Source: Gari tellinella (Eukaryota > Mollusca > Bivalvia > Cardiida > Psammobiidae). Taken from it: 64,000 bases of DNA. Below are positions 44,613 through 54,699 of the stretch, piece after piece. Numbering within the stretch: position 1 is the stretch's first letter; every line of letters begins with the position of its first letter. Location: contig OV277857.1 of NCBI GenBank assembly GCA_922989275.2, positions 44,369,083-44,433,082 on the forward strand, written 5' to 3'. A program made the position numbers and the translations under genes. The notes beneath the pieces were generated by a model that saw nothing but the letters and a program-made list of their open reading frames with translations, did no database searches and was not told the DNA's origin.

Positions 44613-45728
44613 TACTAGAATATATTGATAAAACAAACTCTGAATAGCATACGATCTACTAGGCTAAATTGGAAACAAGAATTGTCTTATTGTAGTTTCA
44701 GGGGGGAAAAGTCATTTAATCTAATGTAATTTAAATCGAAAAACAGTGGAGACTCAGTTGAGAGAGCAAGTACATGGCCACTTTAGTTATCTGTGTCTAC
44801 ATAGTTTGATAATTTGAATACTGATTTAAATAGTAGCCTGTCTGATTTGCTATTAGAACTTCTTCCTTAATAACCAGCGAAGACACGCAGCAGCGTGTTG
44901 TGCCAAATAGTTTGTATCCAAACCAGACTTCAATTGATTCGATGTCTGTTATGGATCCAAGCTTTGCAATAAAGTTTTATCAACATATGAGTATTTATAA
45001 GCTAGAACTTGCACAAATATGCCAGTAAGGGTCCATGCCTATAAAAACCCCTGAATCGAGTCCCTGAGCGATCCCAAGCACCCAATTGGTAAGATTTTAC
45101 GTTTTACGTTTATCTGAAGGTAACTGACAGACGTCACGGACATACTGACACGCAGACAGACAGACGGACGGACGGATGGATTGATGGACGGACGGAGATG
45201 AAACTCATATAGCCATAAAAGTTTCACCCGTATAGTGTGCTTATTATCACAATCATCATTAAAACGATATAGAAAATATCTCGTAATAACGAGATAATTA
45301 TCTCGTAATAACGAGAAAAGATCTCGTAATAACGAGATAATTATCTCGTAATAACGAGATAATTATCTCGTAATTACGAGAAAAGATCTCGTTATAACGA
45401 GATAATTATTTCGTAATTACGAGAAAAGATCTCGTTATAACGAGAAAATATCTCGTTATAACGAGATAATTATCTCGTAATAACGAGAAAAGATCTCGTT
45501 ATAACGAGATAATTATCTCGTAATTACGAGAAAAGATCTCGTTATAACGAGATAATTATCTCGTAATTACGAGAAAAGATCTCGTTATAACGAGAAAAGA
45601 TCACGTTATAACGAGATAAATATCTCGTAATAACGAGAAAATATCTTGTTATAACGAGATAATTATCTCGTAATTACGAGATAATTATTCAAGTTTGTTT
45701 TTTTATGTGACACTAATCGGCTTTTGTA

Positions 45729-46052
45729 CTTTACTGTGAACAAAAAATGTTCATGTTCATTTTTCTCGCTATATAATTACTGCATTTTTACACTTTTTTG
45801 AAAACTGTCTAGACCTAGATCTACTGGTAAGACAGTTGACAGCTTCTAAAGAATCTGTCTGATCAGGGTATGCACTGGTTTTCTTTTCAAATCTGTCTAG
45901 CATTAGTCTGCACTCTTTCCGAGGGAAATGTTTCCTTATTTATCAGCCATTGTGATAGACCTGATGATAAATATTCATAGTAGGTTGAGTCTTATATACA
46001 AAGATAGCGGGTGAAGGGTAAATTTCATTCACATTAATACTCATAAAATACA
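45729..46052. other. Unassigned, with a cassette-1 remnant
   Basis: TCTGTCTGATCAGGGTATGC at 45856 is the only recognisable piece. No gene was seen. Confidence 0.45.
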
Positions 46053-46240
46053 GGACTCCAGATAAGAGGTAGTTATTTCAACAAATCTAACATTTTCTCA
46101 CTCATTTCAGTACCAAATCCTATGGTGTTACTACTTATTAGAATCGTCTCGAAGAGACAATTCTAATGAGTAGTGACACCATAGGGTTTAATTCAGAAAT
46201 AAAGATTTTAAGTTTTGAAAAAATACACTTATCTGTTGCT
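46053..46240. mobile_element. F2 fold-back with cassette 3
   Basis: GGACTCCAGATAAG opens it and CACTTATCTG closes it. AAATCCTATGGTGTTACTAC pairs with GTAGTGACACCATAGGGTTT around TTAGAATCGTCTCGAAGAGACAATTCTAA. Confidence 0.85.
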
Positions 46241-46250
46241 CTGAAATTTT

Positions 46251-46690
46251 TTAAACCCTTTACTCCATAACCTATTTCTAGTAAAATTGGAGTTAGGTGA
46301 CCACTTAAAGTAGGTTGAAAGTAAAGCAGACTGCACCTTTAGGTGCATTCTGCTTTACTTTCAACCTGCTTTAAGGTATAATTTGCTAGAATATAGGAAT
46401 TTCGGACATATTTCTTATATCTAGTTGTTATTTGCAACGCATTTTAATAAATCTTTACGGACTAAGAACGAATAGCCCAGACAAAGATGGCAATGCTGTA
46501 TGGTGAAATTCACAAATTAGTTATACACATGTATGTCCCTGAGGGCTGCCATTTCTCCGGATTTTTCCGAAATCATCGGATTTTTATCCTAGCAGATGGT
46601 AGCGTAAAGCAGGCTGAAAGTAAAGTAGAATGCGCATTAAGGCGCATTCTGCTTAACTTTCAACCTGCTTTAAGTAATCGCGCTTGAAAA
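46251..46690. mobile_element. Two stacked T1-type elements with cassette 2
   Basis: TTAAACCCTTTACTCC at 46251 is a reversed T1 end. Hairpins are at 46302-46376 and 46602-46674, the latter with core GCGCATTAAGGCGC. The flank CGCTTGAAAAATGGAAAATT after the second hairpin recurs inverted before the hairpin at 48118. Small frames here are hairpin read-through. Confidence 0.7.
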
Positions 46691-46871
46691 ATGGAAAATT
46701 TGGAAAACTTAGGATTTTTCAAGATCAACTTATGGCAGCAGAAAGTCTTACTTCCAAGACACAGTACATCTCGGAATATTCGTTCCAAGTCGGCAGAAGA
46801 CTATCATAATGTGGAATCACACAGGCGGAAGGGCTTAATCCTTTCTTTCATGATCAAATTATTCGGGAGAG

Positions 46872-47083
46872 TTTTACCCCTTCACCGCGTTATTGTCGTC
46901 TGCTTCAGTATTGTTATCCGCAAGACACGTTTCAAATGTAAAATTATGGTTGTATGGCTTAATAAACATCGATAAAAGTGTCAAACAGTTTGGGTCCTGA
47001 TCAGACGCCGCATGCGGCGTCTGATCAGGATCTCAACTGTTTTTAAACGCGCTTTTAAGCGTCATTGAGAGCGAAAGGGTTAA
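46872..47083. mobile_element. T3 MITE with cassette 1
   Basis: The left end TTTACCCCTTCACCGCG (TTAA degraded) and right end AGCGAAAGGG + TTAA (47080-47083) are T3. The hairpin at 46981-47043 pairs AGTTTGGGTCCTGATCAGAC across GCCGCATGCGGC. Confidence 0.75.
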
Positions 47084-47352
47084 AGACCAACGGACTGTTC
47101 GTAAATATTTCATATTTAAGAAGAACATATTACCTATAGCATCAACTCTAATCCAGGAATTAGGCCATAATGAGTTTTGAAATTTGACATTTGACATTTG
47201 ACCATTTATAAACAACGAAAGAGCAAGTGTTCTTTAAATGGTTATTCCTTTAAATAAGCAGAGTTTTTATTGGAAGGACACATTTAAACCGTAAACCCAA
47301 AGCCTATTTTCATTTTTGAATACAGGTGACCCTTTAATGCAGTTTTAAACGT

Positions 47353-47562
47353 AAAGCCATCTGCTAGAATGAAGGAAATGTTTGTTATGTACATATTCAT
47401 GACTGTTTAAATTGGAACAGTTCTTTTCAGAGGAGGAATTAATTAATGCGTGACCCTTAAAGCCATCTGCTAGAATGAAGGAAATGTTTGTTATGTACAT
47501 ATTCATGACTGTTTAAATAGGAACAGTTCTTTTCAGTGGAGGAATTAATTAATGCGTGAAAA
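47353..47562. repeat. Tandem duplication, 106-bp period
   Basis: AAAGCCATCTGCTAGAATGA occurs at 47353 and 47459. Both copies include TTTTCAG(A/T)GGAGGAATTAAT, a T1 subterminal block, so a T1 fragment was duplicated. Confidence 0.9.
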
Positions 47563-47929
47563 GGCAGATATATATGGGTAAATATGTCTAAACAATTGGA
47601 TTATTTTAAATAATTTATGATGTAAGTGTATTTGGGTGCATAATGTTTTGTGACTTTGTTTAACACGTACGTGCATTAGAACTATATATTTTCTTCACCG
47701 AAAAGAGAAAAAATAAGGCGATAAAAGGTGTATCTATCGGGTAATGAGAAATACAAAAAGCTTATCTGTATTATTCAAATATTTTCCTCTATCAGATTAA
47801 GCAGGCTTTTGTGATTTTGTGATTACTGTCACAGACACGTTGGCTCCAGGTGTGACGCAAAGAAATCCAGTGTCTCACCTAGAACCGCTCTTCATTCCTA
47901 TAAGAAAGGGTTGGGTGAATCTTATCTGA

Positions 47930-48190
47930 GAAATAATTTGAATAATAATTCTAGTAAAGATTTTATTTAACGGGAGAGCTCGTTTGCTCAAATCAATCTT
48001 CAATGAGGCCCTTGAAATACATATACACTCCGTCAAGTACAAAAAACCCCAGGATTTCCATTACTTGATTATGAAAAATCCTAAGATTTCCAAATTTTCT
48101 ATTTTTCAAACGCGATTACTTAAAGTAGGTTAAAGTAAAGCAGACTGGGTCTTCAGGCACATTCTGCTTTACTTTCAGCCTGCTTAATAT
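47930..48190. mobile_element. LINE 3' tail followed by a cassette-2 element
   Basis: On the minus strand GTTAAATAAAATCTTTACTAG then AATTATTATTC is a retroelement tail (47940-48010). The hairpin at 48118-48187 (CAGACTGGGTCTTCAGGCAC centre) follows. The flank CCTAAGATTTCCAAATTTTC matches 46690-46720 inverted. Confidence 0.55.
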
Positions 48191-48767
48191 TAACCACTGC
48201 CATGAGGTCATTAGTCTGGTTCCCTGCCTAATATAACTCGTAGTGCTAGGGACAGGTGAACCAGTCTATGACGTCATCAGCTTTAAACAGTTGTCGTCTG
48301 CTTTTATTTCTCAAATTAAAATTAGAAGTAAATTGATTAAAAATATGTAAACCAGAGAATCACTCCAAAGACCTAACACTGTAGTTTATTAAATATTAAG
48401 TATTAGGTAAATTAAATGAAATAATATCGGAATGAGTGTCAGACAGTTTAGATCCTGAGCGGCGTCTGGTCAGGATCTTAACTGTTTGCAAATAACCATT
48501 GTATTCGGGGTAAGGCAGTGTGTAGAGGCTAAGCATACAACTTTTTCTCTACTGAAAAAAATCGGCATTTCGTCGCCTTCTTGGCGGGTGCTGAGAAAAT
48601 AACGGATACTTTTACAGTTCTAATATCCTATTGCAAAGCGACTGGCTCATAAAGATGTATAATAATATTGGCATCTATGAAAATAGTCAATACACTGGAA
48701 TATTGGCGTATCAAGAATTCAGGTTATTCCAAAAGCTCACTCCTAATATATGTAAAGCTGCAAGGAT
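48191..48767. other. Unassigned, with a reduced cassette-1 hairpin
   Basis: GACAGTTTAGATCCTGAGC...GGTCAGGATCTTAACTGTTT at 48441-48489 is cassette 1 with a collapsed centre. A GCGCCGA-like core is absent. No gene was seen. Confidence 0.5.
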
Positions 48768-48768
48768 A

Positions 48769-48803
48769 CTGTTAGAAGCAACCCGAACGTAGTCCGAAAC
48801 GTT
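48769..48803 (+). ncRNA. Second Penelope-type GAAACGTT motif
   Basis: CTGTTAGAAGCAACCCGAAC + GTAGTCCGAAACGTT has the spacing of a Penelope terminal ribozyme remnant, but the core and stem are imperfect. It may mark a solo Penelope end; no RT lies nearby. Confidence 0.25.
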
Positions 48804-48939
48804 ACAAATCTTTTTTCCGGTAATTTTGTTCTGCCTTCTTCGCAAATGTATTTTTAACACATATCTTTAAATTTCCTAAAACGTTTTAGTATAAAACATA
48901 AGCTTATTTGGCTGAACAATTTATTACAATATTAAGAAA

Positions 48940-49228
48940 TACAGCGCTCCCTCTACACAACAACACCAAATGGTCTGGGGGAGTTGTTATATGGAGGGAA
49001 ACTGGCTTATATTTGCAAACAGATTAAATCCAGATCAGACGCCGCGTTCAATATGTTTGTCATTCGTCCTTATTTGTTTTCTTTCAAAATTTCCAATCTG
49101 TAACTTTGAGAAAAAACAGCAGCCGATAATTTTAAGTAGACGATATTGCAGCAGTGAAAACGTTGGACATAATTGTCTTGTTTTTAGAGAGCGCAAAGAG
49201 TTGTTCAGGGAGCCGTTGTAGGGAGCCG
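48940..49228. mobile_element. M2 MITE remnant abutting the 235-bp satellite
   Basis: TACAGCGCTCCCTCTACAC at the left is an M2 end. Half of cassette 1 (AAATCCAGATCAGACGCCGC) is at 49025. The right end GTTGTAGGGAGCCGTTGGGA runs straight into the satellite. Confidence 0.65.
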
Positions 49229-50885
49229 TTGGGAAAGTGAAAAATGACGCTCCTGCCCTACCTTCGAATAGTATATAATGACTTCTGTAGAAGTAGTCGA
49301 AAAAGTTAGGGGGTTATTTTCACATAATTGTAATTTTAATATTTTTTTAATAGTTATGCATCACTATGGAAATAATATATATATCAAAGATTCTCCAAAC
49401 TTGTCACCTCTTCTGTAAAACGATGGAAATGTCTTTTTCATGGTTAAATTCAATTTACCTCCCTTAGGAAAGTGAAAAACGACGCTCCTGCCCTACCTTC
49501 GAGTAGTATATAATGACTTCTGTAGAAGTGGTCGAAGAAGTTAGGGGATTACTTTCACATAATTGTAATTTTAATATTTGTTTAATAGTTATGCATCACT
49601 ATGGAAATAATATATATATTAGAGATTGTCCAAACTTGTCACCTCTTCTGTAAAACGATGGAAATGTCTTTTTCATGGTTAAATTCAATTTACCTCCCTT
49701 GAGAAAGTGAAAAACGACGCTCCTGCCCTACCTTCGAATAGTATATAATGACTTCTGTAGAAGTGGTCGAAGAAGTTAGGGGGTTATTTTCACATAATTG
49801 TAATTTTAATTTTTTTTAATAGTTATGCATCACTATGGAAATAGTATATATATTAAAGATTTTCCAAACGTGTCACCTCTTCTGTAAAACGATGGAAATG
49901 TCTTTTTCATGGTTAAATTCAATTTACCTCCCTTGGGAAAGTGAAAAACGACGCTCCTGTCCTACCTTCGAGTAGTATATAATGGCTTCTGTAGAAGTAG
50001 TCGAAGAAGTTAGGGGGTTATTTTCACATAATTGTAATTTTAATATTTTTTTAATAGTTATGCATAACTATGTAAATAATATATGTATTAGAGATTCTCC
50101 AAACTTGTCACCTCTTTTGTTAAACGATGTAAATGTCTTTTTATGGTTAAATTCAATTTACCTCCCTTGGGAAAGTGAAAAACGACGTTCCTGCCCTACC
50201 TTCGAGTAGTATATAATGACTTCTGTAGAAGTAGTCGAAGAAGTTAGGGGGTTATTTTCACATAATTGTAATTTTAATATTCTTTTGATAGTTATGCATC
50301 ACTATGGAAATAATATATATATTAGAGATTCTCCAAACTTGTCACCTCTTCTGTAAAACGATGGACATGTCTTTTTCATGGTTAAATCCAATTTACCTCC
50401 CTTGGGAAAGTGAAAAACGACGCTCCTGCCCTACCTTCGAGTAGTATATAATGACTTCTGTAGAAGTAGTCGAAGAAGTTAGGGGGTTATTTTCACATAA
50501 TTGTAATTTTAATATTTTTTTAATATTATGCATCACTATGGAAATAATATATATATTAAAGATTCTCCAAACTTGTCACCACTTCTGTAAAACGATGGAA
50601 TGTCTTTTTCATGGTTAAATTCATTTACCTCCCTTGGGAAATTGAAAAAAACGACGCTCCTGCCCTACCTTCGAGTAGTATATAATGACTTCTGTAGAAG
50701 TAGTCGAAGAAGTTAGGGGGTTATTTTCACATAATTGTAATTTTGATATTTTTTTAATAGTTATGCATCAATATGGAAATAATATATATATTAGAGATTC
50801 TCCAAACTTGTCATCTCTTCTGTTAAACGACGGAAATGTCTTTTTCATGGTGAAATTCAATTTACCTCCCTTGGGAAGGAGATAA
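49229..50885 (+). repeat. 235-bp tandem repeat, seven units
   Basis: Units start with GGAAAGTG at about 49232, 49467, 49702, 49936, 50170, 50405 and 50637 and end with TTTACCTCCCTT. They differ by scattered substitutions and 1-3-base indels. Every unit has TAGTATATAATG followed by a short frame starting M(T/A)SVEVVE, usually stopped after about 54 codons. Units 3 and 6 have indels that break it, so selection on a peptide is doubtful. Frames of 66-75 codons at 49982 and 50685 are units where the usual stop (TGTAAAAC) is changed. Confidence 0.93.
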
Positions 50886-51320
50886 AAGACGCTCCTGTCC
50901 TATACTAAACTTTCGCGATTCCTGCCATCAATCGCAGGAATTATTAGGAGGGTTGTTTCGAAGTCCAATTGACTCGATCTCCAAGGGGGTGGGGTCCCAT
51001 AGAAATGAAATGACACACATCACATACATTTAGTGTTGGCTCCTTATTTTATTTTGTGTTGGATTTTCCGGGAGGGTAGAGGGTGAGGGTCTTAGCTTAA
51101 CTTTCCAAGTTCAATTCGTAAGCAGATAACCACACTGATTTAAATCAAACATGATTTGTGTTGATGCCAAATATTATAGATCTAGTTTTCAGTCGAAATT
51201 ATAAACAATATCTTAGAACTATTTCGTGTATTTTGAAAGTTAAACCGTGGTCCACCATTTTGATGACGCATCATTCCACAACCGTAACGTGTCCAAATAT
51301 AATTGCGGACAAACATTTAA
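50886..51320. other. Unassigned DNA after the satellite
   Basis: A short hairpin TTCCTGCCATCAATCGCAGGAA is at 50919-50940. No gene was seen; a 93-codon frame beginning at 51158 runs into an M2 remnant. Confidence 0.45.
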
Positions 51321-51600
51321 GCGCTACCTTTCCTCAACGGCCCTCTGATCAACGATTTCCTCCTTACAACAACACTTGCGACTGTTCCCTAAACAAGACT
51401 ATTATGGCCAACCTATTCATGGCTGCTAGATACATTTAGATTTATTCTGCTTAAATTGTCGTCTAATGTGAGGCGGCGTCTGATCTGGATTAAAGCTGTT
51501 TGCAAATGTAAGTCAATTTGCCTCCTTACAACAACTCCCGCCGAACAACCAAAACATCTTGGTCTCCCATTAGGTGTTGTTGTAGAGAGGGAGCACTGTA
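51321..51600. mobile_element. M2 MITE remnant
   Basis: TTCCTCAACGGCCCTCTGATC at the left and GTTGTAGAGAGGGAGCACTG + TA at the right are M2 ends. A cassette-1 right arm (GGCGTCTGATCTGGATTAAA) remains at 51473. Confidence 0.65.
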
Positions 51601-52310
51601 GAAGCACATTCGGTGGTTTGGTGTCAAGGTAGGGCACACGTACGATCCTTGAGATCCTGTTATCAGACGTCTGTTCAATTAGAAATAGTTAATGGCTAAG
51701 TCATGTTTTGAATTTGAAATATGGGTATGTTCGAACTAACACGAGTTCGAATTATCCAGTTTCGACCGTTTCGTCTTCTATAGAAGTAGCCCGGTGGCTA
51801 TTTTCAAATAATTGTTTCTTAAGTCTTTAATATTGTTCATATGTTAAAAGGCCTTAGTTAGCGTGCTAAGCCACGTTTTGACTTTGAAATATTGGTCTAA
51901 TCGAACTAACGCGAGTTCGAATTATCGAGTTTCGACTGTATATATTTGTTTGTTTATTTAAGTTGCGTTCGCAACCTATAAAATTTCTAACCTAAGATAA
52001 CTCAGGTGAGCGATAATATAATTGTGATCGATCATCGTCCGTGCCCTATGATATTTTTTTGTACTAACATCTATAATGACTTATAGTATAGTTCTAATTG
52101 AATTTTATTGTAATCTCAGCCAATCCAGACTTTTAATAATTTTTATTTTAGAATATTGTCAGCTTCAACAAAGGTCATGTGCAAATTATGTTAAATTAAT
52201 CATGTCGCTTTATGTAAATAAAAAACTATATAAGCGTCCATCAGTCTGGAGTCTGATCAGACGCCGAGTTACTGATTTGGATCTATACTGATTGCACATA
52301 ATACTCTAAA
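51601..52310. other. M4 fragments and unassigned DNA
   Basis: GAAATATGGGTATGTTCGAAC at 51716 and GCGAGTTCGAATTATCGAG at 51912 are M4 right halves. A worn cassette 1 (GGAGTCTGATCAGACGCCGA) is at 52248. No gene was seen. Confidence 0.5.
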
Positions 52311-52312
52311 AT

Positions 52313-52515
52313 ACAATAAAAAACATCTGTATTACGACCACTTAATTGTATTTATTATAAAGTTTTAAAGGCAGGTGGCTGCTTAAAGCAACATGAAAGT
52401 AAAACAGAAATCTCCTTTAGGATATTTCTGTTTTAACTTCCCCTTGTTTTAAGCTATCACACTTTTTATACAATCAATTAGCCATTTTAGTGGCCTTAAT
52501 TAAAGGGCTTTTACT
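52313..52515. mobile_element. M3 MITE with cassette 2
   Basis: ACATCTGTATTACGACCACTT at the left and GGGCTTTTACTG + TA at the right. The hairpin at 52381-52454 (AAAACAGAAATCTCCTTTAG) pairs with TATTTCTGTTTT. Confidence 0.7.
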
Positions 52516-52684
52516 GTACTGTAGATTAGATATAGATAGACCGAAATAAACTGTTTGAAATGGACACCATATTTATCAATACTGACATTGATAAGACCAA
52601 AGCAATGTTTCCAATGAATAATTTTACATTGGGACAGGAACACTGTATTCTATAAACCATTTACCGCTTCTAGATCGATAATTA

Positions 52685-52938
52685 TACAGTGGAAATGACA
52701 TTACTATTTCCCAATAAACGCGTTTATGCTAAAAACCTTTTTTCCCTAAGCAATCAGTGTAGAGCCAGATCAGACGCCGGGTAACCCGGCGTCTGATCAG
52801 GCTCCAAACTGATTGCCATTCTGATTAGAATAAAAAGTAAGAAATTTGAAAAAGAAATTGTAAATTTTTACATTTATTGCTATGCGTTTGCGTCTCCTTT
52901 GCGTTGAAACGGGAAAGAATAAAATCGTATGCACTGTA
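52685..52938. mobile_element. M1 MITE with cassette 1
   Basis: TA + CAGTGGAAATGACATTACTA and GTATGCACTG + TA flank 250 bp. The hairpin at 52749-52817 pairs GTGTAGAGCCAGATCAGACG around CCGGGTAACCCGG. Confidence 0.85.
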
Positions 52939-53482
52939 TTCATAAAGATACTATCATTAAGTTATTCTAGCGGCGCTCTTAATTAAACAGATTTACAGAT
53001 ATATCCAGAGGGTCACGTGGTGCTGTCATTACTTTCCCATCTTTCCGGTAGCTCTGGTTGTTTGGTCTTGCTAAAATCTGACGATTTGTTTTATTACATA
53101 ACAATGTTACTCATTTGATCCATGACATCCCACATTAGCATTTACAGTTTCCAATTAAGCCACATTTTGTCTATAAGAGTGCTTTTTTAAAAAAATATAT
53201 ACTGCAGAACGACAAACCACGAAAAGTACTGAAAACCCCGATAGAATAAGAGTCTGTATGGTTTGCCTTGGACTATAGGGTACTCTTGTTTGTCAAGAAC
53301 GAGTATACTCTGTACTAAGCCCTCTGATCTGAGTCGACACTGTTTGCACTGTTAGGACAAGAATGAATGTGCTCTTCACAGAGACACTATTTGTAAACTT
53401 TAATGACATATCCAATATTTCTCATCAGCTGAAGGTTTCTCCTGTGTGAAAAAGGAATGGCGATAAATCGAGCATTGGAAGG
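52939..53482. other. Unassigned, with a T2 remnant
   Basis: CCCTCTGATCTGAGTCGACA + CTGTTTGCAC at 53320-53350 and the AACGAGTATACTC block are the right half of a T2 element. No gene was seen. Confidence 0.5.
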
Positions 53483-53968
53483 TTAACTCTTTCAACACAA
53501 TGGACCTGTTTACACTGTGCAAATATAGTGGAGAATCTGTTATTCTTTCCCGTTTAAACGCAAACATACGCAAACGCAAAGCACTAAAACGTAGAAAAGA
53601 ACAACTTTTGGACAATTCTGATAATTTCTTGTTTATCTTGGTGGTAAACAGTTTGGAGCCTGATCAGACGCCGGGTTACCCGGCGTCTGATCTGGCTCCA
53701 AACTGTTTGCACTGCAAATAATAGTTTTAGCGTAAACGCGTTTATTGGGAAAGAATAACAGATTCTCCACTGTATAGTGAGTTTTTTTTTACTCAGATCA
53801 GACGACGCTCAGCCTCAGATAAGGGTCTACATTGTTTGCTATTTTAGCAGAATTTATTAAGCTACCCATAATTCAAAGTACATGTAGACTGGTTCATGTT
53901 TTAGTAACTAGAATATCCTCAATGGAACATAATAACCCACAAGAGTTACTTAGTGTTGAAAGAGTTAA
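53483..53968. mobile_element. TTAA element interrupted by an M1 MITE
   Basis: TTAA at 53483-53486 and 53965-53968 flank ends CTCTTTCAACAC and GTGTTGAAAGAG. The M1 at 53526-53772 is nested within. The remaining part keeps a cassette-1 right arm (AGATAAGGGTCTACATTGTTTGC at 53817). Confidence 0.75.
53524..53774. mobile_element. M1 MITE, best copy, with cassette 1
   Basis: TIRs TAGTGGAGAATCTGTTATTC and GAATAACAGATTCTCCACTG are nearly perfect. The hairpin at 53644-53712 pairs CAGTTTGGAGCCTGATCAGA around CGCCGGGTTACCCGGCG. Frames on both strands of about 72 codons are read-through of the element. Confidence 0.9.
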
Positions 53969-54437
53969 CTCATACAGCTAAAAGAGTTTGATTTGGCTCC
54001 ATTCTGTTCGACAACCAAATTAGAATATATCATCAGAAATTTCAAGAGACAGTCAATTTGATGGTTTCCAATCTTTGATTTGAATAATTCTGTAGTGACT
54101 AGTGAGCATCGAGTTCAAGACTTTTACTCAGTACTCACCCGCTCAAGAAAACAATACCCAATATCGTTGTATATAATCAGTTCCATTAAAACGAAAAATT
54201 AATGATTATTTAGAACTGTATCAGATGATACAGTAAAACAATTTGAAATAATAAAACATTACAACAGTCTGAAGTAAATATGATAATCGTAAATAGTAGA
54301 ATCTACTTTCACTTTGCTTTGGGTATGAATATTTCCGGACTAGGAAAGGAGCATGCTGCTTTGAAATGCGATGACATCGAGGATTGTTGAATTGAAAACT
54401 GCTTCCTTGAGACTGTTTAATGAAATTCAAATACCAT

Positions 54438-54679
54438 TGGCCCGTTTTACAAAACTACTTGCGCAAAATGTTTGCGTAAGTCACAATTTTAAATTTTAGT
54501 TTATATTTTTTTATTATCACTTGCTACAAACAGCAAATAGCAAGATCAGAGGACGCGCTTATAGCCCGTCCTCTGATCTGGCTATTTGCTGTTTGCAAAC
54601 GTTTATGATCGAAAAATAAGAGTTAAACGATTTTGACTTACGCAAAAATTTTGCGTTAGTTGTTTAGTAAAACGGGCCC
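54438..54679. mobile_element. F1 fold-back with cassette 1
   Basis: TTGGCCCGTTTTACAAAACTA and TTTAGTAAAACGGGCCC are inverted, then GCGTAAGTCA / TGACTTACGC. The centre at 54525-54598 has ACAAACAGCAAATAGCAAGA + TCAGAGGACG and its complement. Compare the F1 at 41714, which carries cassette 3. Confidence 0.88.
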
Positions 54680-54699
54680 ATATGAAAATATTATCTCCA

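Larger units (their letters stand above)
43404..45728. mobile_element. F3 fold-back element, 2.3 kb, with CTCGTTATAACGAG arrays
   Basis: TA-flanked ends CGAAAGCCGATTAGTGTCAC (43406) and GTGACACTAATCGGCTTTTG (to 45726) are inverted. Just inside lie arrays of 14-base palindromes CTCGTTATAACGAG and CTCGTAATTACGAG separated by ATCTTTT or ATAATTAT, at 43452-43674 and 45277-45688. The 1.6-kb middle has GTCTGTCCGTCTGTTTGTC-type tracts, a LINE 3' end and a cassette-1 variant. No transposase frame. The left array is about half the length of the right. Confidence 0.85.

Noticed and set aside
49982..50209. 75-codon and 66-codon frames in the 235-bp satellite as genes
   Set aside because: They are satellite units where a common stop codon is mutated; other units are truncated or frameshifted.
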